Source: JADKIH01 sp031385005 (GTDB taxonomy: Bacteria; Bacteroidota; Bacteroidia; AKYH767-A; 2013-40CM-41-45). Taken from it: a stretch of 64,000 bases of DNA. The stretch is taken from NCBI GenBank assembly GCA_031385005.1, contig JANNBB010000034.1, positions 16,289 to 80,288 of the forward strand, in the 5' to 3' direction. Position 1 is the stretch's first letter, and each line of letters starts with the position of its first letter. The translations under genes were made by a program, and so were the position numbers. Shown in pieces: positions 47,330 through 56,493 of this stretch. The notes beneath the pieces are model-generated. The model was given only the letters and a program-made list of their open reading frames with translations, ran no database searches and had not been told where the DNA came from.

Positions 47330-50300
47330 TCAATTTTTAACGAATCGATATCTTCCTTTATTAATTCCATTTCTGCCAACAAGCTCAATGAAATAATTAC
47401 CACTCTTCAGTTTTGAAACATCCATTGAATGTGTGAAAGAATTCAACGGAATCATTCCATCAAGAACATTCACTCCAAGTACATCGAAGATTCGATAACT
47501 GTATTCGCCTGCTATATTTAATTTAATAGTAATGTTGTTATGAGCAGGATCAGGAAACAAGAGGGCATTTACAGGACTAGTTTGATTCTTGATTCCGACG
47601 CTCAACATAGTAAAACCTGAATCGATTATGTCGCCAAATGCTGTCTGATTTACGAGTGATGAATTTCCGGAAGATGCCGCAATACCTCCTAAAATTGTGT
47701 CTCCGAGAACAACATTAAACGAACCCACGGATACTCCTCCAATAATTGCAGCGTAAGAATTCCCAGTACGAATCAGTTTTAAATCAATCGGGTATGGAAT
47801 AAGAGGAGTAGAAACTATCGAATCGATAGCAGTTGCACCGGATGTTAGTCTATAGCGGATAAATGCCTTACCGTTTGCATTCAAACCCGCCATAATGAAT
47901 GGAGAATTTGAGAGTGAAGAACTGGTTCGGAACATCAATCCGGTCTCTCCGGGAGAAGTGGAATCTCCTTTCTGAATACTATACAACCTACAGGTTAGAG
48001 AACCATCATTCACTAAATTACCGGCCACCATACTGAACTGGTCGTCAGTACCACCAATCCCTGCTCCATTGGTCGTCACGGTAATCGCATTCGATCCTGC
48101 TGCACCACCATTCGTATTATCATAACAAGCAGTGTTTGTGCCGAAAGTGTTTCCGAAAGAATTCAAAACATAAAATGGAGGAAGTGGATCACATTTTTGA
48201 ACATAAAAATTTGCTTTTTGAAATCCTGCACCCCAGGTACCCATGGAGATATGACTGGACGCGCTGCTACTTCCTTTAAAAATGCCCGAGCCTGCAATTA
48301 TCTGAAAAAATGTTGCCGATGGATTTTGCAAGTTAGTTTGAAAATCCGGGTTGAGCCAATTCCAATTATTCAGTGTCCAGTCGTGATAATAAACACCCAT
48401 GTCACTTACAAGATAAACGCCTTCAACAGTGCTGTAAGGATCAATATAAATTGCTTGAAAATTAATGTTTGGTAAATTTCCGGAAATATCTTCGAAATGT
48501 TTTCCGCCATCAGAACTGTGCAAAATAGTGTTGTCCGCCATAACAAAAATGACATCCGGGTTTAATGTAGAAACAGCAATGGATGAAGATACATTTGTTG
48601 AAGCAGGAATAGAAATTGATTGTATCGATTGAAGAACTCCTCCACTTATGTTGCAGGTATAGAATTCTGCAAGGTTTGTAATAAAGTAGATTCTGTTGTC
48701 GTTATCAGGCGCAATAGCTAAGGAGGTAATGTTAGCTCCTGATAAATTTGTTAGGTTCGACCATGTTATCGATGAAGTACCACCTGAAGATGACATGACA
48801 TAATTATCCAGATTGTTGGTGATCCAAACATCTGTGTTAAATCCAAATGCACGACCTGGATTGAGTTGACTAAATTCCAGGCAAGATGAAAATGTAACAC
48901 TTGAAAGATCAGAAGGCAGATTGAGAGGTGCACTATTTGCACGGTAATACGGATCGAAGACTAAACCACTAGCTACAATGTCATTGGTATAGGTATTATG
49001 CGGATTGAAATAATCACATTGTGTAAAATAGTAATAATCTCCACCGGCATAGGTGTGAACATTGTTATCGTTTTTCAGGAACATGATGCCGTTATCCTGT
49101 GTCCCGCCCACAACATAATTCGAATCGACATGACTTTGACCAAATGTAAAATATTGTGTACATGACATTCCGGACGAAAGAGGACTCCAGTTTAAACCTT
49201 GGTTTGGAGAAACAAATACTCCGCCATCTGTAGAAGCAAATAAACTATCGCTGTTAGATGGACTGAAGTTAATATCGTGAATATCGGTGTGAATACAACA
49301 CCACCAGCCGGAAATAGTATTTATGAAACTAGCTGCACCATCTGTCGAACGGAAAATGAGGTGAGCACCTGTATAAACGACATCCGAATTGAGTGGATCA
49401 ACAGCAATACAGTAATTGGCCCAGCCATATCCGGAACCGGTAAGAGTAGCATCATATGAACACAAAGCAGGTAATGAAGAACTACTGTACTTTTTGGTAA
49501 ATGTAGTTCCACCGTCAGTGCTTTGAAAAATTTCACTTTGCATATAATTACCGGAGATGGTGTATAGCCATGTCGCATAGATGACTCTGTTATCCGAAGG
49601 AGCAATCGTAATCCGGCCTTTTAGGTAATTCATAGAACTGGAAGGGTCGAGGTTACGCACAGTCCAGTTGTTTCCAAAATCAACCGAAGTAAAGAGGCTA
49701 TCACCGCTTATAGCAAAAAGCGAATCAGAATTTCCTCGTTGTACGATTTGTTCCATCCATGTACCACTACTAATTTTCCGAACCCAATTCAACCCGCTGT
49801 CAACAGATAAAAACAATCCGGTTGAGCCGCTGGCTACTACATGTGCCCTGTTATTTTTGTCGACCAGGATATCGGAAACAATAATATTTCCCATCCCTGT
49901 ATTCGAAACATTCCAGGTATTTCCTCCATCAGTGCTTTTGAAAACACCATAACCACCCCATCCGTAATTCGCTGCATAAGAAACTTCACCGGTTCCGGCA
50001 TAGAGTATGTTTGTATCAATAGGATCAATAGAAAGTGCATTCATTTGTACACCCGGAAGAAAAGATCCGGAGAGACTGTACCAATATTGTCCGTTATTAT
50101 TTGATTTGTAAATACCCCCACTGGCCGTTAACGCATACAAAGCAGAAGAACTACGAATCACCCTGTTTACTTTGCCAAACCCGTTTATTTGCCAACCTGT
50201 GTTGACAGCAGAAGGAACAGATCCATAACCATTGTCATTGATCGGAAAATTATCGGAGCCCATGGATGACTGGCTCTGGGCCAAGCAATAAGAATTTATG

Positions 50301-50383
50301 CCAATTGTTGCGAAAACTATTACAACCTTGAGTGGGGTATTTAAAACAGTATAAATTCGAAGTAGTAGAAATTTCAGTATCAT
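47330..50383 (-). CDS. Sortilin/BNR-like beta-propeller T9SS cargo protein
   Basis: 1017 residues with a signal peptide ending near residue 36 (YCLAQ). Residues ~60-680 contain many BNR/Asp-box elements typical of VPS10/sortilin-like and glycoside-hydrolase-74-like propellers: KSTDGGNTWNV, LSVDSGLNWV, TSVDFGNNWTV, QSTDGGTTF, SSDGGKHFED. Residues ~730-920 form a second domain of jelly-roll type. The C-terminus (ALLFPDPAHNNITIKL, LKSGNYFIELV) is a T9SS type A domain. The protein is secreted; glycan binding or hydrolysis is possible, but catalytic acids of GH74 cannot be verified. Confidence 0.88.
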   Translation of the reverse strand: MILKFLLLRIYTVLNTPLKVVIVFATIGINSYCLAQSQSSMGSDNFPINDNGYGSVPSAVNTGWQINGFGKVNRVIRSSSALYALTASGGIYKSNNNGQYWYSLSGSFLPGVQMNALSIDPIDTNILYAGTGEVSYAANYGWGGYGVFKSTDGGNTWNVSNTGMGNIIVSDILVDKNNRAHVVASGSTGLFLSVDSGLNWVRKISSGTWMEQIVQRGNSDSLFAISGDSLFTSVDFGNNWTVRNLDPSSSMNYLKGRITIAPSDNRVIYATWLYTISGNYMQSEIFQSTDGGTTFTKKYSSSSLPALCSYDATLTGSGYGWANYCIAVDPLNSDVVYTGAHLIFRSTDGAASFINTISGWWCCIHTDIHDINFSPSNSDSLFASTDGGVFVSPNQGLNWSPLSSGMSCTQYFTFGQSHVDSNYVVGGTQDNGIMFLKNDNNVHTYAGGDYYYFTQCDYFNPHNTYTNDIVASGLVFDPYYRANSAPLNLPSDLSSVTFSSCLEFSQLNPGRAFGFNTDVWITNNLDNYVMSSSGGTSSITWSNLTNLSGANITSLAIAPDNDNRIYFITNLAEFYTCNISGGVLQSIQSISIPASTNVSSSIAVSTLNPDVIFVMADNTILHSSDGGKHFEDISGNLPNINFQAIYIDPYSTVEGVYLVSDMGVYYHDWTLNNWNWLNPDFQTNLQNPSATFFQIIAGSGIFKGSSSASSHISMGTWGAGFQKANFYVQKCDPLPPFYVLNSFGNTFGTNTACYDNTNGGAAGSNAITVTTNGAGIGGTDDQFSMVAGNLVNDGSLTCRLYSIQKGDSTSPGETGLMFRTSSSLSNSPFIMAGLNANGKAFIRYRLTSGATAIDSIVSTPLIPYPIDLKLIRTGNSYAAIIGGVSVGSFNVVLGDTILGGIAASSGNSSLVNQTAFGDIIDSGFTMLSVGIKNQTSPVNALLFPDPAHNNITIKLNIAGEYSYRIFDVLGVNVLDGMIPLNSFTHSMDVSKLKSGNYFIELVGRNGINKGRYRFVKN

Positions 50384-50650
50384 TTTAAAACATTAAAGGG
50401 TTTCAACTTTTTAGAGCACGACAACTAAGGTATTGAAAAAATAATAAAATCAAAAAATAAATCAATTTTCAATACATATGAGTTGGCTTTTCAATCCAAC
50501 TATCCTTTTTGAATTTTCGGAGAGTACTTTTCTTTTGCAAGAAACTTTATCCATTCATATTATACACTTATCTTTTATTGACAAATATCGCTCTTGTATT
50601 TATTAATAAAAAATAATCTTGAAAATTGAATGCAGATGAACTTAATTTTT

Positions 50651-50658
50651 TATATTTG
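50651..50658 (+). promoter_or_regulatory. Candidate -7 element (TATATTTG) with upstream TTG
   Basis: Exact TAnnTTTG match, 16 bp before the ATG at 50675. A TTG at 50626-50628 lies 22 bp upstream, close to the Bacteroidota -33/-7 spacing. Confidence 0.5.
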
Positions 50659-50674
50659 GTAAAATTTAATCACT

Positions 50675-52192
50675 ATGAAATATTTATTTTTCATTTTTCT
50701 TTTTTTGATAATTATCCAACTTCAGGCGCAACCCGGTACACTTGATCAAAGTTTTGGAGTTTCAGGAGTTGCTTTGGGAATCTATAATTCAAATTATAAT
50801 TCCGGTTTTGGTGTTGCTCAGCAAAGCGATGGAAAAATACTTAATGCAGGAACGATCTCACAAGCATCACCGGATGATTTTTACATGTTACGCTATCTTT
50901 CAGATGGAACAATTGATACCACTTTTGGTAACAATGGATCTGTAAGTGGACCTATTGGTAACGGCGATGACCAGGCCTTTGATATTATACAACAGGCAGA
51001 TTCTAAAATATTATTAGTCGGTGCTTATGATAATAACATCGAGCGTGATGTATTTATTAGGCGTTACGATTCAACCGGTACTTTGGATGCTGGTTTTGGA
51101 AACGGAGGTATGGTGAGTACAGATTTTCAAAATGGCAGTGATGATATTGCATTACGGGTAAGAATCCAGCCGGATGGAAAAATCCTTGTTTGCGGATCTT
51201 CAGCTGATAACCTAAACAACACTTCATCAATAATACTTTTACGCTACAATTCAAATGGAACATTGGATTCAACATTTGGGAATGGAGGAAAAGTTTCATT
51301 TGGCCAATTGATGGGTGATCAATTTGCTTCGCAATTTGCACTTCAAACTAGCGGAAAAATTGTAGTTGTTGGTGCAACTGATGATGTGAATGGTCTGAGC
51401 GACATTCTTGTTTTGAGATTTTTATCTGATGGTTCACTAGACAATAGTTTCAACGTTGATGGCATATTTACATTTGATTTGTTGGGCGATGATGAGGAAG
51501 GTTGGGCATTAGCACTTCAACCGGACGGAAAAATTCTTGTTGGTGGACTTGGGAGTACAATAAATGGAGAAGATGATTTGCTTCTACGTCTTGATTCGAC
51601 GGGCAATCTGGATCCTTCATTCAACTCAACAGGTATATTAACAAAAGATCATAATCAATCGCTTGATTATATCACAAGTATTTTAATCCAAGCTGATGGT
51701 AAAATTATTACAATAGGCCAATCATACAATCTGAAAGAAAAGATTTCATTGTCACGATACTTATCCACCGGCGCTGATGATAACGTCTTTGGAAATGGCG
51801 GAAGCTTCTTGTATTCACTTGGCAACGACGACTGCAATTCTAATTCAGCCATTTTGCAAGCTGATAATCGCATTGTTATTACCGGTTCAATTGAAACCAC
51901 AACTACTTCCGATAACTTTATCGCACGATTCAATAATGATTCACTCCCGGTTTCTTTAAATGATTTAAACGTTTTCGAAAAAAGACTCTACCCCATTCCC
52001 GCAATTGATAAAATACATCTGAAAGATTTTAAACCAGGCACGTTGACAATTTATGATTCGAGAGGACAAATTGTTTACTCATGCCATATGGAAAGCAATT
52101 CGCTAGATGTTAGTTTTTTAAGTTCCGGAATTTATTTGCTTAGGATTGATTCGGCTAGAGAACAATTCATTCAGAAGTTTATAAAGCAGTAA
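50675..52192 (+). CDS. Delta-60 repeat beta-propeller protein with T9SS sorting domain
   Basis: 505 residues with a signal peptide (cut near LQAQ, residue 19). About seven delta-60 repeats follow (PGTLDQSFGVSGV, DGTIDTTFGNNGSV, TGTLDAGFGNGGMV, NGTLDSTFGNGGKV and others), covering residues 20-420. The C-terminal ~75 residues (KRLYPIPAIDKIHLKDF, then LSSGIYLLRI) form a T9SS type A domain, slightly divergent because the usual PNP is PIP. It has the same architecture as 27924-29372. Confidence 0.88.
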   Translation: MKYLFFIFLFLIIIQLQAQPGTLDQSFGVSGVALGIYNSNYNSGFGVAQQSDGKILNAGTISQASPDDFYMLRYLSDGTIDTTFGNNGSVSGPIGNGDDQAFDIIQQADSKILLVGAYDNNIERDVFIRRYDSTGTLDAGFGNGGMVSTDFQNGSDDIALRVRIQPDGKILVCGSSADNLNNTSSIILLRYNSNGTLDSTFGNGGKVSFGQLMGDQFASQFALQTSGKIVVVGATDDVNGLSDILVLRFLSDGSLDNSFNVDGIFTFDLLGDDEEGWALALQPDGKILVGGLGSTINGEDDLLLRLDSTGNLDPSFNSTGILTKDHNQSLDYITSILIQADGKIITIGQSYNLKEKISLSRYLSTGADDNVFGNGGSFLYSLGNDDCNSNSAILQADNRIVITGSIETTTTSDNFIARFNNDSLPVSLNDLNVFEKRLYPIPAIDKIHLKDFKPGTLTIYDSRGQIVYSCHMESNSLDVSFLSSGIYLLRIDSAREQFIQKFIKQ

Positions 52193-52247
52193 AAATAATT
52201 TCGCTAAATTTTTTTGTTCCATTTAATTATTCCTCTAAGTAGCCGAA

Positions 52248-52344
52248 GACTAAGCTTGTCAAAGCCGAGCCCTTTGTCGAAGACTGAGCTTGTCAACGAC
52301 TAAGCTTGTCAAAGCCGAGCCCTTTGTCGAAGACTGAGCTTGTC
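52248..52344. repeat. Two exact 47-bp direct repeats (50-bp period)
   Basis: The 47-bp unit at 52248-52294 is repeated without change at 52298-52344; each contains two variants of a short AGCTTGTC-rAAG element, and further partial copies flank the pair (52240-52247 and 52345-52353). This is an extragenic, GC-richer repeat between convergent genes, reminiscent of dispersed REP-like elements. No other copy was noticed in this window. Confidence 0.85.
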
Positions 52345-52402
52345 GAAGTCGAGCACACCATTATAAAAAACATACCTCAAAAAATTTCAAATTCAAAAAA
52401 AA

Positions 52403-52430
52403 ACTAACGTAAAAATTCTTCTACGTTAGT
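52403..52430 (-). terminator. Intrinsic terminator of the lipoprotein gene
   Basis: Perfect 9-bp stem ACTAACGTA/TACGTTAGT with a 10-nt loop. The minus strand continues into a U-run (A-run 52395-52403). It lies 34 bp past the minus-strand stop at 52464. Confidence 0.8.
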
Positions 52431-52463
52431 ATTAATAATTTTGAGATCAAAAAAACAGACCTT

Positions 52464-52970
52464 CTACTTTTTCAAAGGAGAACCAACAGGAATGGCGCAA
52501 TCATGACCGGGTTCACCGTGAGCGGGATTCATACCAGGCAGTGTTTTTCCGGGTTGAGCCACAGGATTGATTTGAGTCGGAGAAGTAATAGAAGGCACAG
52601 ATGAAGCAGGTTGTGATCCGGGATTTGACCCGGTTGGATTTACCTGCACCGGCTGAGCAGGAGCTGATTTTCCGGGAGGAGAATTCAATGGAGCACCCAC
52701 ATCAATGTCGCAACGGTGACCGGGTTGACCATGGGCCGGGTTCATCCCTTGATTGTTGGGATCAATAGTAGGCGCCGCCAGATCCGTAGTGGGTACCACA
52801 GCTGTCACGCTTCCGTTGTTAATATTTTGAGTCGTATCCATTGTCGTAACTCCAGAAGACTCCATTACAGAATCAGTTCCCTGTGCCTCATTTTGAGATT
52901 CAGGTTTACTATTACAACCATGCAAACAGAACACTGCCAAAATAAATGCGAATACAAATGTTTTTTTCAT
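52464..52970 (-). CDS. Lipoprotein with duplicated NPAHGxPGHxC motif
   Basis: 168 residues from the ATG at 52970, which opens a lipoprotein signal peptide MKKTFVFAFILAVFCLHGC with the lipidated Cys at 19; the longer frame from 53069 is unlikely. After a low-complexity Ser/Thr/Pro/Gly linker, the protein has two copies of a short motif: NPAHGQPGHRCDIDVGAPL (about residues 80-98) and NPAHGEPGHDCAIPVGSPL at the C-terminus. The motif with conserved His and Cys recurs in Bacteroidota proteins of unknown role and could bind metal. A terminator follows. Confidence 0.8.
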   Translation of the reverse strand: MKKTFVFAFILAVFCLHGCNSKPESQNEAQGTDSVMESSGVTTMDTTQNINNGSVTAVVPTTDLAAPTIDPNNQGMNPAHGQPGHRCDIDVGAPLNSPPGKSAPAQPVQVNPTGSNPGSQPASSVPSITSPTQINPVAQPGKTLPGMNPAHGEPGHDCAIPVGSPLKK

Positions 52971-53199
52971 ACTATTCAATATTTTAAGATTTAATGGAAG
53001 TTTTGACAATATAAGGAAAAAATCGATATTGAAATAATTCATGCTTCTAAATCGAATTTGAACAATCACATCTATTCAGCTTTGTATTTATAAAAAAATT
53101 AATAAAATAATTATATTGCATAAAATGAAGGAAAGTCTCACTCGAGTTAAACACAGAAGGGACTATGAAAACATTCCTTATTAATATATTTATGACAAA

Positions 53200-54012
53200 A
53201 TGATCAACGAAATATCATTGACACCGGAATATTTACGAGCATTGAATGACTATGAAAGGCTACGTGAATCTCTGCTGCAGAATGAAGAAGAAAGAGAATA
53301 TCTGCTACATCAGGCATTACCCGAACTCGAGGCGATTTACTTATTGAAGGTTGGCAAACTCAAACTTGAATTGCTGGAAGTACGTATTGAAGTATACCGA
53401 TTAAAAAGAAAAATGGAGCTCATTCAGTCTTGCATAAACAGGCAAAGCGAAATCGTTCCGGAGGCCATTGACATATTACTTGAAAAAGAGATTCAGGGAC
53501 AACGAAAAAAACTCGAAGAAGAATCAAAAAAAATAGAAGAAGCATTAAAATTTATTGGATTGCCTAAGATGAATAGTGATGAAGCGATTGAGCTAAGAAA
53601 AATTTATTATAAACTTGCTCATGTACTTCATCCCGATTTAAATCCCGAACAAAATGAAACAATGAAAATTTTGTGGTTGAAAGTTTCCGAGTGTTACCGG
53701 CAAGGCGATCTGAATCAAATGAAACTGTTGGAAGTTCTGGCTTTACATGAGACAAAACCGGACTCAACTCCCAGCGCATTGGAAGAATTAAAAAAAAGAA
53801 ATGATCTTTTTTCATCACGAATTACACACCTGATGAAAGAAATAGAACACATTAAAACCAATTTTCCATTTACATATAGTGAACTACTTAAAGATTCTTC
53901 TTGGATTGATATCGAAAATAATGACAGCTTAAATGCTATTTCGAAAGCGATGGAAGAAAAAATCGTTTATGAAAATGCAATTGAAATTCTATTAAACAAA
54001 ACAGATACATGA
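53200..54012 (+). CDS. Coiled-coil protein with J-domain-like segment
   Basis: 270 residues, soluble. Residues 10-125 are mostly charged coiled coil. About residues 128-165 contain ELRKIYYKLAHVLHPDLNPEQ, which matches helix II, the HPD loop and part of helix III of a DnaJ J-domain; HPD is the signature that stimulates Hsp70 ATPase. The remainder is again helical with ITHLMKEIEHIKTNFP. The stop overlaps the start of the following HIRAN gene (ATGA), so the two products are probably coupled. The function is unknown. Confidence 0.8.
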   Translation: MINEISLTPEYLRALNDYERLRESLLQNEEEREYLLHQALPELEAIYLLKVGKLKLELLEVRIEVYRLKRKMELIQSCINRQSEIVPEAIDILLEKEIQGQRKKLEEESKKIEEALKFIGLPKMNSDEAIELRKIYYKLAHVLHPDLNPEQNETMKILWLKVSECYRQGDLNQMKLLEVLALHETKPDSTPSALEELKKRNDLFSSRITHLMKEIEHIKTNFPFTYSELLKDSSWIDIENNDSLNAISKAMEEKIVYENAIEILLNKTDT

Positions 54013-54392
54013 GCTCCGAACTGATAAAAATTAATCCGGCGCTTTTAGCACTTGTAAAAGGAACGGGATCGTTATTGCCATTTGCCCGTGAGTTGATCGT
54101 TCTTGAATGTCAGGTAGCAGGTACTTCTTATCAGAATATCGAAGAAACAGAACCGCACTTGAAAACAAACGACCGATTCCTTCTTATCCGGGAAACCGAA
54201 AATAAGTACGATAAATTCGCTGTCGCTATTTACACTTCTAACCGCGAAAAACTTGGTTACCTCCCCCGCTCGAAAAATGAAACAATTGCCCGGCTGTTGG
54301 ATGCCGGAAAAATGATGTTCGGCATTCTTAGATCAAAACAATGGGTGGATGAATGGTTGAAACTGGAGTTAGTAGTATGGTTGGTGGATTGA
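54009..54392 (+). CDS. HIRAN-domain protein
   Basis: 127 residues. Residues ~28-125 fit the HIRAN domain: LECQVAGTSYQN, then LLIRETENKYDKFAVAIYT and REKLGYLPRSKNETIARLLDAG. HIRAN domains in eukaryotic HLTF/Rad5 bind free 3' ends of single-stranded DNA; stand-alone bacterial forms are poorly understood. It is translationally coupled to the J-domain-like coiled-coil protein. An adaptor in DNA repair or damage sensing is possible but not shown. Confidence 0.88.
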   Translation: MSSELIKINPALLALVKGTGSLLPFARELIVLECQVAGTSYQNIEETEPHLKTNDRFLLIRETENKYDKFAVAIYTSNREKLGYLPRSKNETIARLLDAGKMMFGILRSKQWVDEWLKLELVVWLVD

Positions 54393-54525
54393 TAAAATAA
54401 TTAAGTTAATACACGTTGTGGGTTAATTCGATATGTTGCAATACTTGATCTTATGAAAGACAAGTTGATAAATAGAAAAGAGTTGTATTTAGAATTAGCC
54501 CTGCATAAATAAATATTTTATCAAT

Positions 54526-55554
54526 ATGTACAACATTAATAAATTAATCCAATTATCATTCCTGTTAGTTTGCATATTCCAGGCTAAAACAGGATATGCA
54601 CAAACAAAAATTCTTCATTATACAGAAACATCGGGCTTTGATCATCAAACAAGACAGGTTTCGTATACCATGTTTAATCAAATGGCTGGATTGCTGGGCG
54701 CTATTGTTGATGACGACAGCACAGGAATTACATTTAGCTCCCTTGCTTCACTTCAGTCATATAAGGTAATAATCTTTTCCAATACCTCAGGTGATGCCAT
54801 TCTCGACTCGGTGCAGAAAATCAATTTCGAACAATATATTGCAGGCGGTGGCAATGTAATCGGCATCCATTCAGCAACGGATACTTACCGACACTCTACA
54901 TCGAACGGAACGAATACCGGCACCTGGGATTTCTTTCCTGAATTGCTAGGTGCAAGTGTCAGACAGAATCCTTCTCATGTAATCGGCACACCAAATTTTA
55001 CGATGACAGCCATGCAGCTTCATCCGCTATTGACCGGCATTCCTACTTCGTGGGCGAAAGAAGAAGAATACTATTACTGGGAAGACGGATATTTCGATCC
55101 GACAAATAATATCCTTCTTCAGGTAGAACAAACGGGACCGGTATCGTATGATTCTTCCAGAGCGACTACTTGGTTCAGAGACAATGGTATTAACCGAATA
55201 TTCTATACATCGCTCGGTCACCTGTCTTCGAACTTCACCTTGGATACACTTTTCTACAAGCTAATCAACAATGCTTTGCAATGGACTGCATCAATTAATT
55301 TAAATATGGATTCACACAATAAAATGGATATCGAAATTTTTCCCAATCCAATTAACAACTATTTTTCTGTTTCCGGAATAACCATTGGCGTGCTCGATGT
55401 GTTTTCAATTGAAGGAAAAAATGTTTTTTCCGTTGAAATAAAAAATAATCATACCCTATGTAACGTAGAGCATCTGGAAGCCGGCTGTTATATTTTCAAT
55501 TTTTATTCAGATGAATATCGTTTCTCAAAAATAATTCTTCGAGTTGAAAAATAA
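54526..55554 (+). CDS. Secreted ThuA-like domain protein with T9SS sorting domain
   Basis: 342 residues with a signal peptide ending at GYAQ (residue 26). Residues 28-255 are a ThuA-like (trehalose-utilisation) domain of the class I glutamine-amidotransferase-like fold: ILHYTETSGFDHQTR, GGNVIGIHSATDTYRHS, PSHVIGT and FYTSLGH. ThuA-like proteins act in sugar oxidation or carbohydrate metabolism; many secreted ones are uncharacterised. The C-terminal ~80 residues (IEIFPNPINNYFSVSG, LEAGCYIFNF) form a T9SS type A domain. Confidence 0.88.
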   Translation: MYNINKLIQLSFLLVCIFQAKTGYAQTKILHYTETSGFDHQTRQVSYTMFNQMAGLLGAIVDDDSTGITFSSLASLQSYKVIIFSNTSGDAILDSVQKINFEQYIAGGGNVIGIHSATDTYRHSTSNGTNTGTWDFFPELLGASVRQNPSHVIGTPNFTMTAMQLHPLLTGIPTSWAKEEEYYYWEDGYFDPTNNILLQVEQTGPVSYDSSRATTWFRDNGINRIFYTSLGHLSSNFTLDTLFYKLINNALQWTASINLNMDSHNKMDIEIFPNPINNYFSVSGITIGVLDVFSIEGKNVFSVEIKNNHTLCNVEHLEAGCYIFNFYSDEYRFSKIILRVEK

Positions 55555-55613
55555 ATTGTACACTTCGTTTTATTTGCTCATTTTAAAAAGTAATTTTACA
55601 AGAAGTAAAAAAC

Positions 55614-55649
55614 TATATTTGAAAACCCTTTCCAAATAAAATAGCTTTG
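55614..55649 (+). promoter_or_regulatory. Two overlapping candidate promoters of the ECF sigma gene
   Basis: TATATTTG (55614-55621) and TAGCTTTG (55642-55649) both match TAnnTTTG exactly. For the second, TTTG at 55618-55621 lies 20 bp upstream, an ideal -33/-7 spacing. Transcription from it would start at or within a few bases of the ATG at 55654, giving a nearly leaderless mRNA. Confidence 0.5.
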
Positions 55650-55653
55650 CACA

Positions 55654-56226
55654 ATGAAACACGGCTCAGAAACACTTAACGCTTCTGCCATTATAAAAAC
55701 ATGGGTAGAGTTATATACTGATAGCCTCTATTCATGGGCGTTGCATAAGACTTCGAAAAAAGAAACAGCCGAAGATTTGGTACAGGATACTTTTTTGGCT
55801 GCATTGCAATCGTTCGATAAATTTGAAGGAAGGAGTAATCCAAAAACCTGGCTTTTTGCAATTTTAAACAATAAAATAATGGATCATTATCGCAGTAATA
55901 TGAATAAGACAGTTTTGGGCGATGCTGCTTTTATGAATGCATTTTTCGATAACGTTGAACACTGGAGAGCCGAAGAAACCCCTAAATTCTGGAATGAGGA
56001 TATTCATTTATTAGATAATGTTGAGTTTCAAAACACATTAAATTCTTGCATGAAAAAATTACCCGAAAGCTGGAATGCGGCAGTACAGTCAAAATATCTT
56101 GAGGAAAAAAAAAGCGAACTCATTTGTCAGGAATTGAATATTACCATGACTAATTATTGGCAAGTTCTTCACAGGGCCAAATTACAATTGAGAAAATGTC
56201 TTAATTTAAACTGGTTCAAAAAATAG
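55654..56226 (+). CDS. ECF-type RNA polymerase sigma factor
   Basis: 190 residues. Sigma region 2 is visible in KKETAEDLVQDTFLAALQSF followed by NPKTWLFAILNNKIMDHYR. Region 4 starts around residue 125 with LPESWNAAVQSKYLEEK and ends with NYWQVLHRAKLQLRKCL. Length and layout fit a group 4 (ECF) sigma factor. It is followed 3 bp later by a small zinc anti-sigma-like gene, so the pair forms a regulatory unit. Downstream targets may include the same-strand cluster starting at 56813. Confidence 0.92.
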   Translation: MKHGSETLNASAIIKTWVELYTDSLYSWALHKTSKKETAEDLVQDTFLAALQSFDKFEGRSNPKTWLFAILNNKIMDHYRSNMNKTVLGDAAFMNAFFDNVEHWRAEETPKFWNEDIHLLDNVEFQNTLNSCMKKLPESWNAAVQSKYLEEKKSELICQELNITMTNYWQVLHRAKLQLRKCLNLNWFKK

Positions 56227-56229
56227 AAA

Positions 56230-56493
56230 ATGAAAAAGGTAAAGCCCTTAATTATGCTTTCATGTAAAAAAGCAGCTGAATTGATTGATAAAAAATCAGT
56301 GGCATTTCTTACCCTGAAAGAAAAACTACAATTGCAGATGCATAATGCTATCTGTGATGGATGCTTAGCATACGAAAAACAAAGTAAACTTATTGATGAA
56401 ATGCTTGTAAAACATGTCAGGAATAAGGATGAAATCAAGACTCCCAAGAAAGAAATAAAAGCATTGAAAGAAAAAATAATTTCGAAACTTTAG
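56230..56493 (+). CDS. Small zinc-binding anti-sigma factor-like protein
   Basis: 87 residues, soluble. The zinc anti-sigma motif H-x3-C-x2-C is present as HNAICDGC (about residues 37-44), together with an upstream CKKAAELIDKK helix. The protein lacks a membrane segment, so it is a cytoplasmic ZAS-type protein. In ZAS proteins the cysteines respond to thiol oxidation and release the sigma factor. It lies 3 bp after the ECF sigma gene and is surely co-transcribed. Confidence 0.85.
   Translation: MKKVKPLIMLSCKKAAELIDKKSVAFLTLKEKLQLQMHNAICDGCLAYEKQSKLIDEMLVKHVRNKDEIKTPKKEIKALKEKIISKL

Noticed and set aside
52248..52344. Direct repeats considered as a CRISPR array
   Set aside because: Only two units separated by 3 bp, with no spacer-length sequence and no cas genes.
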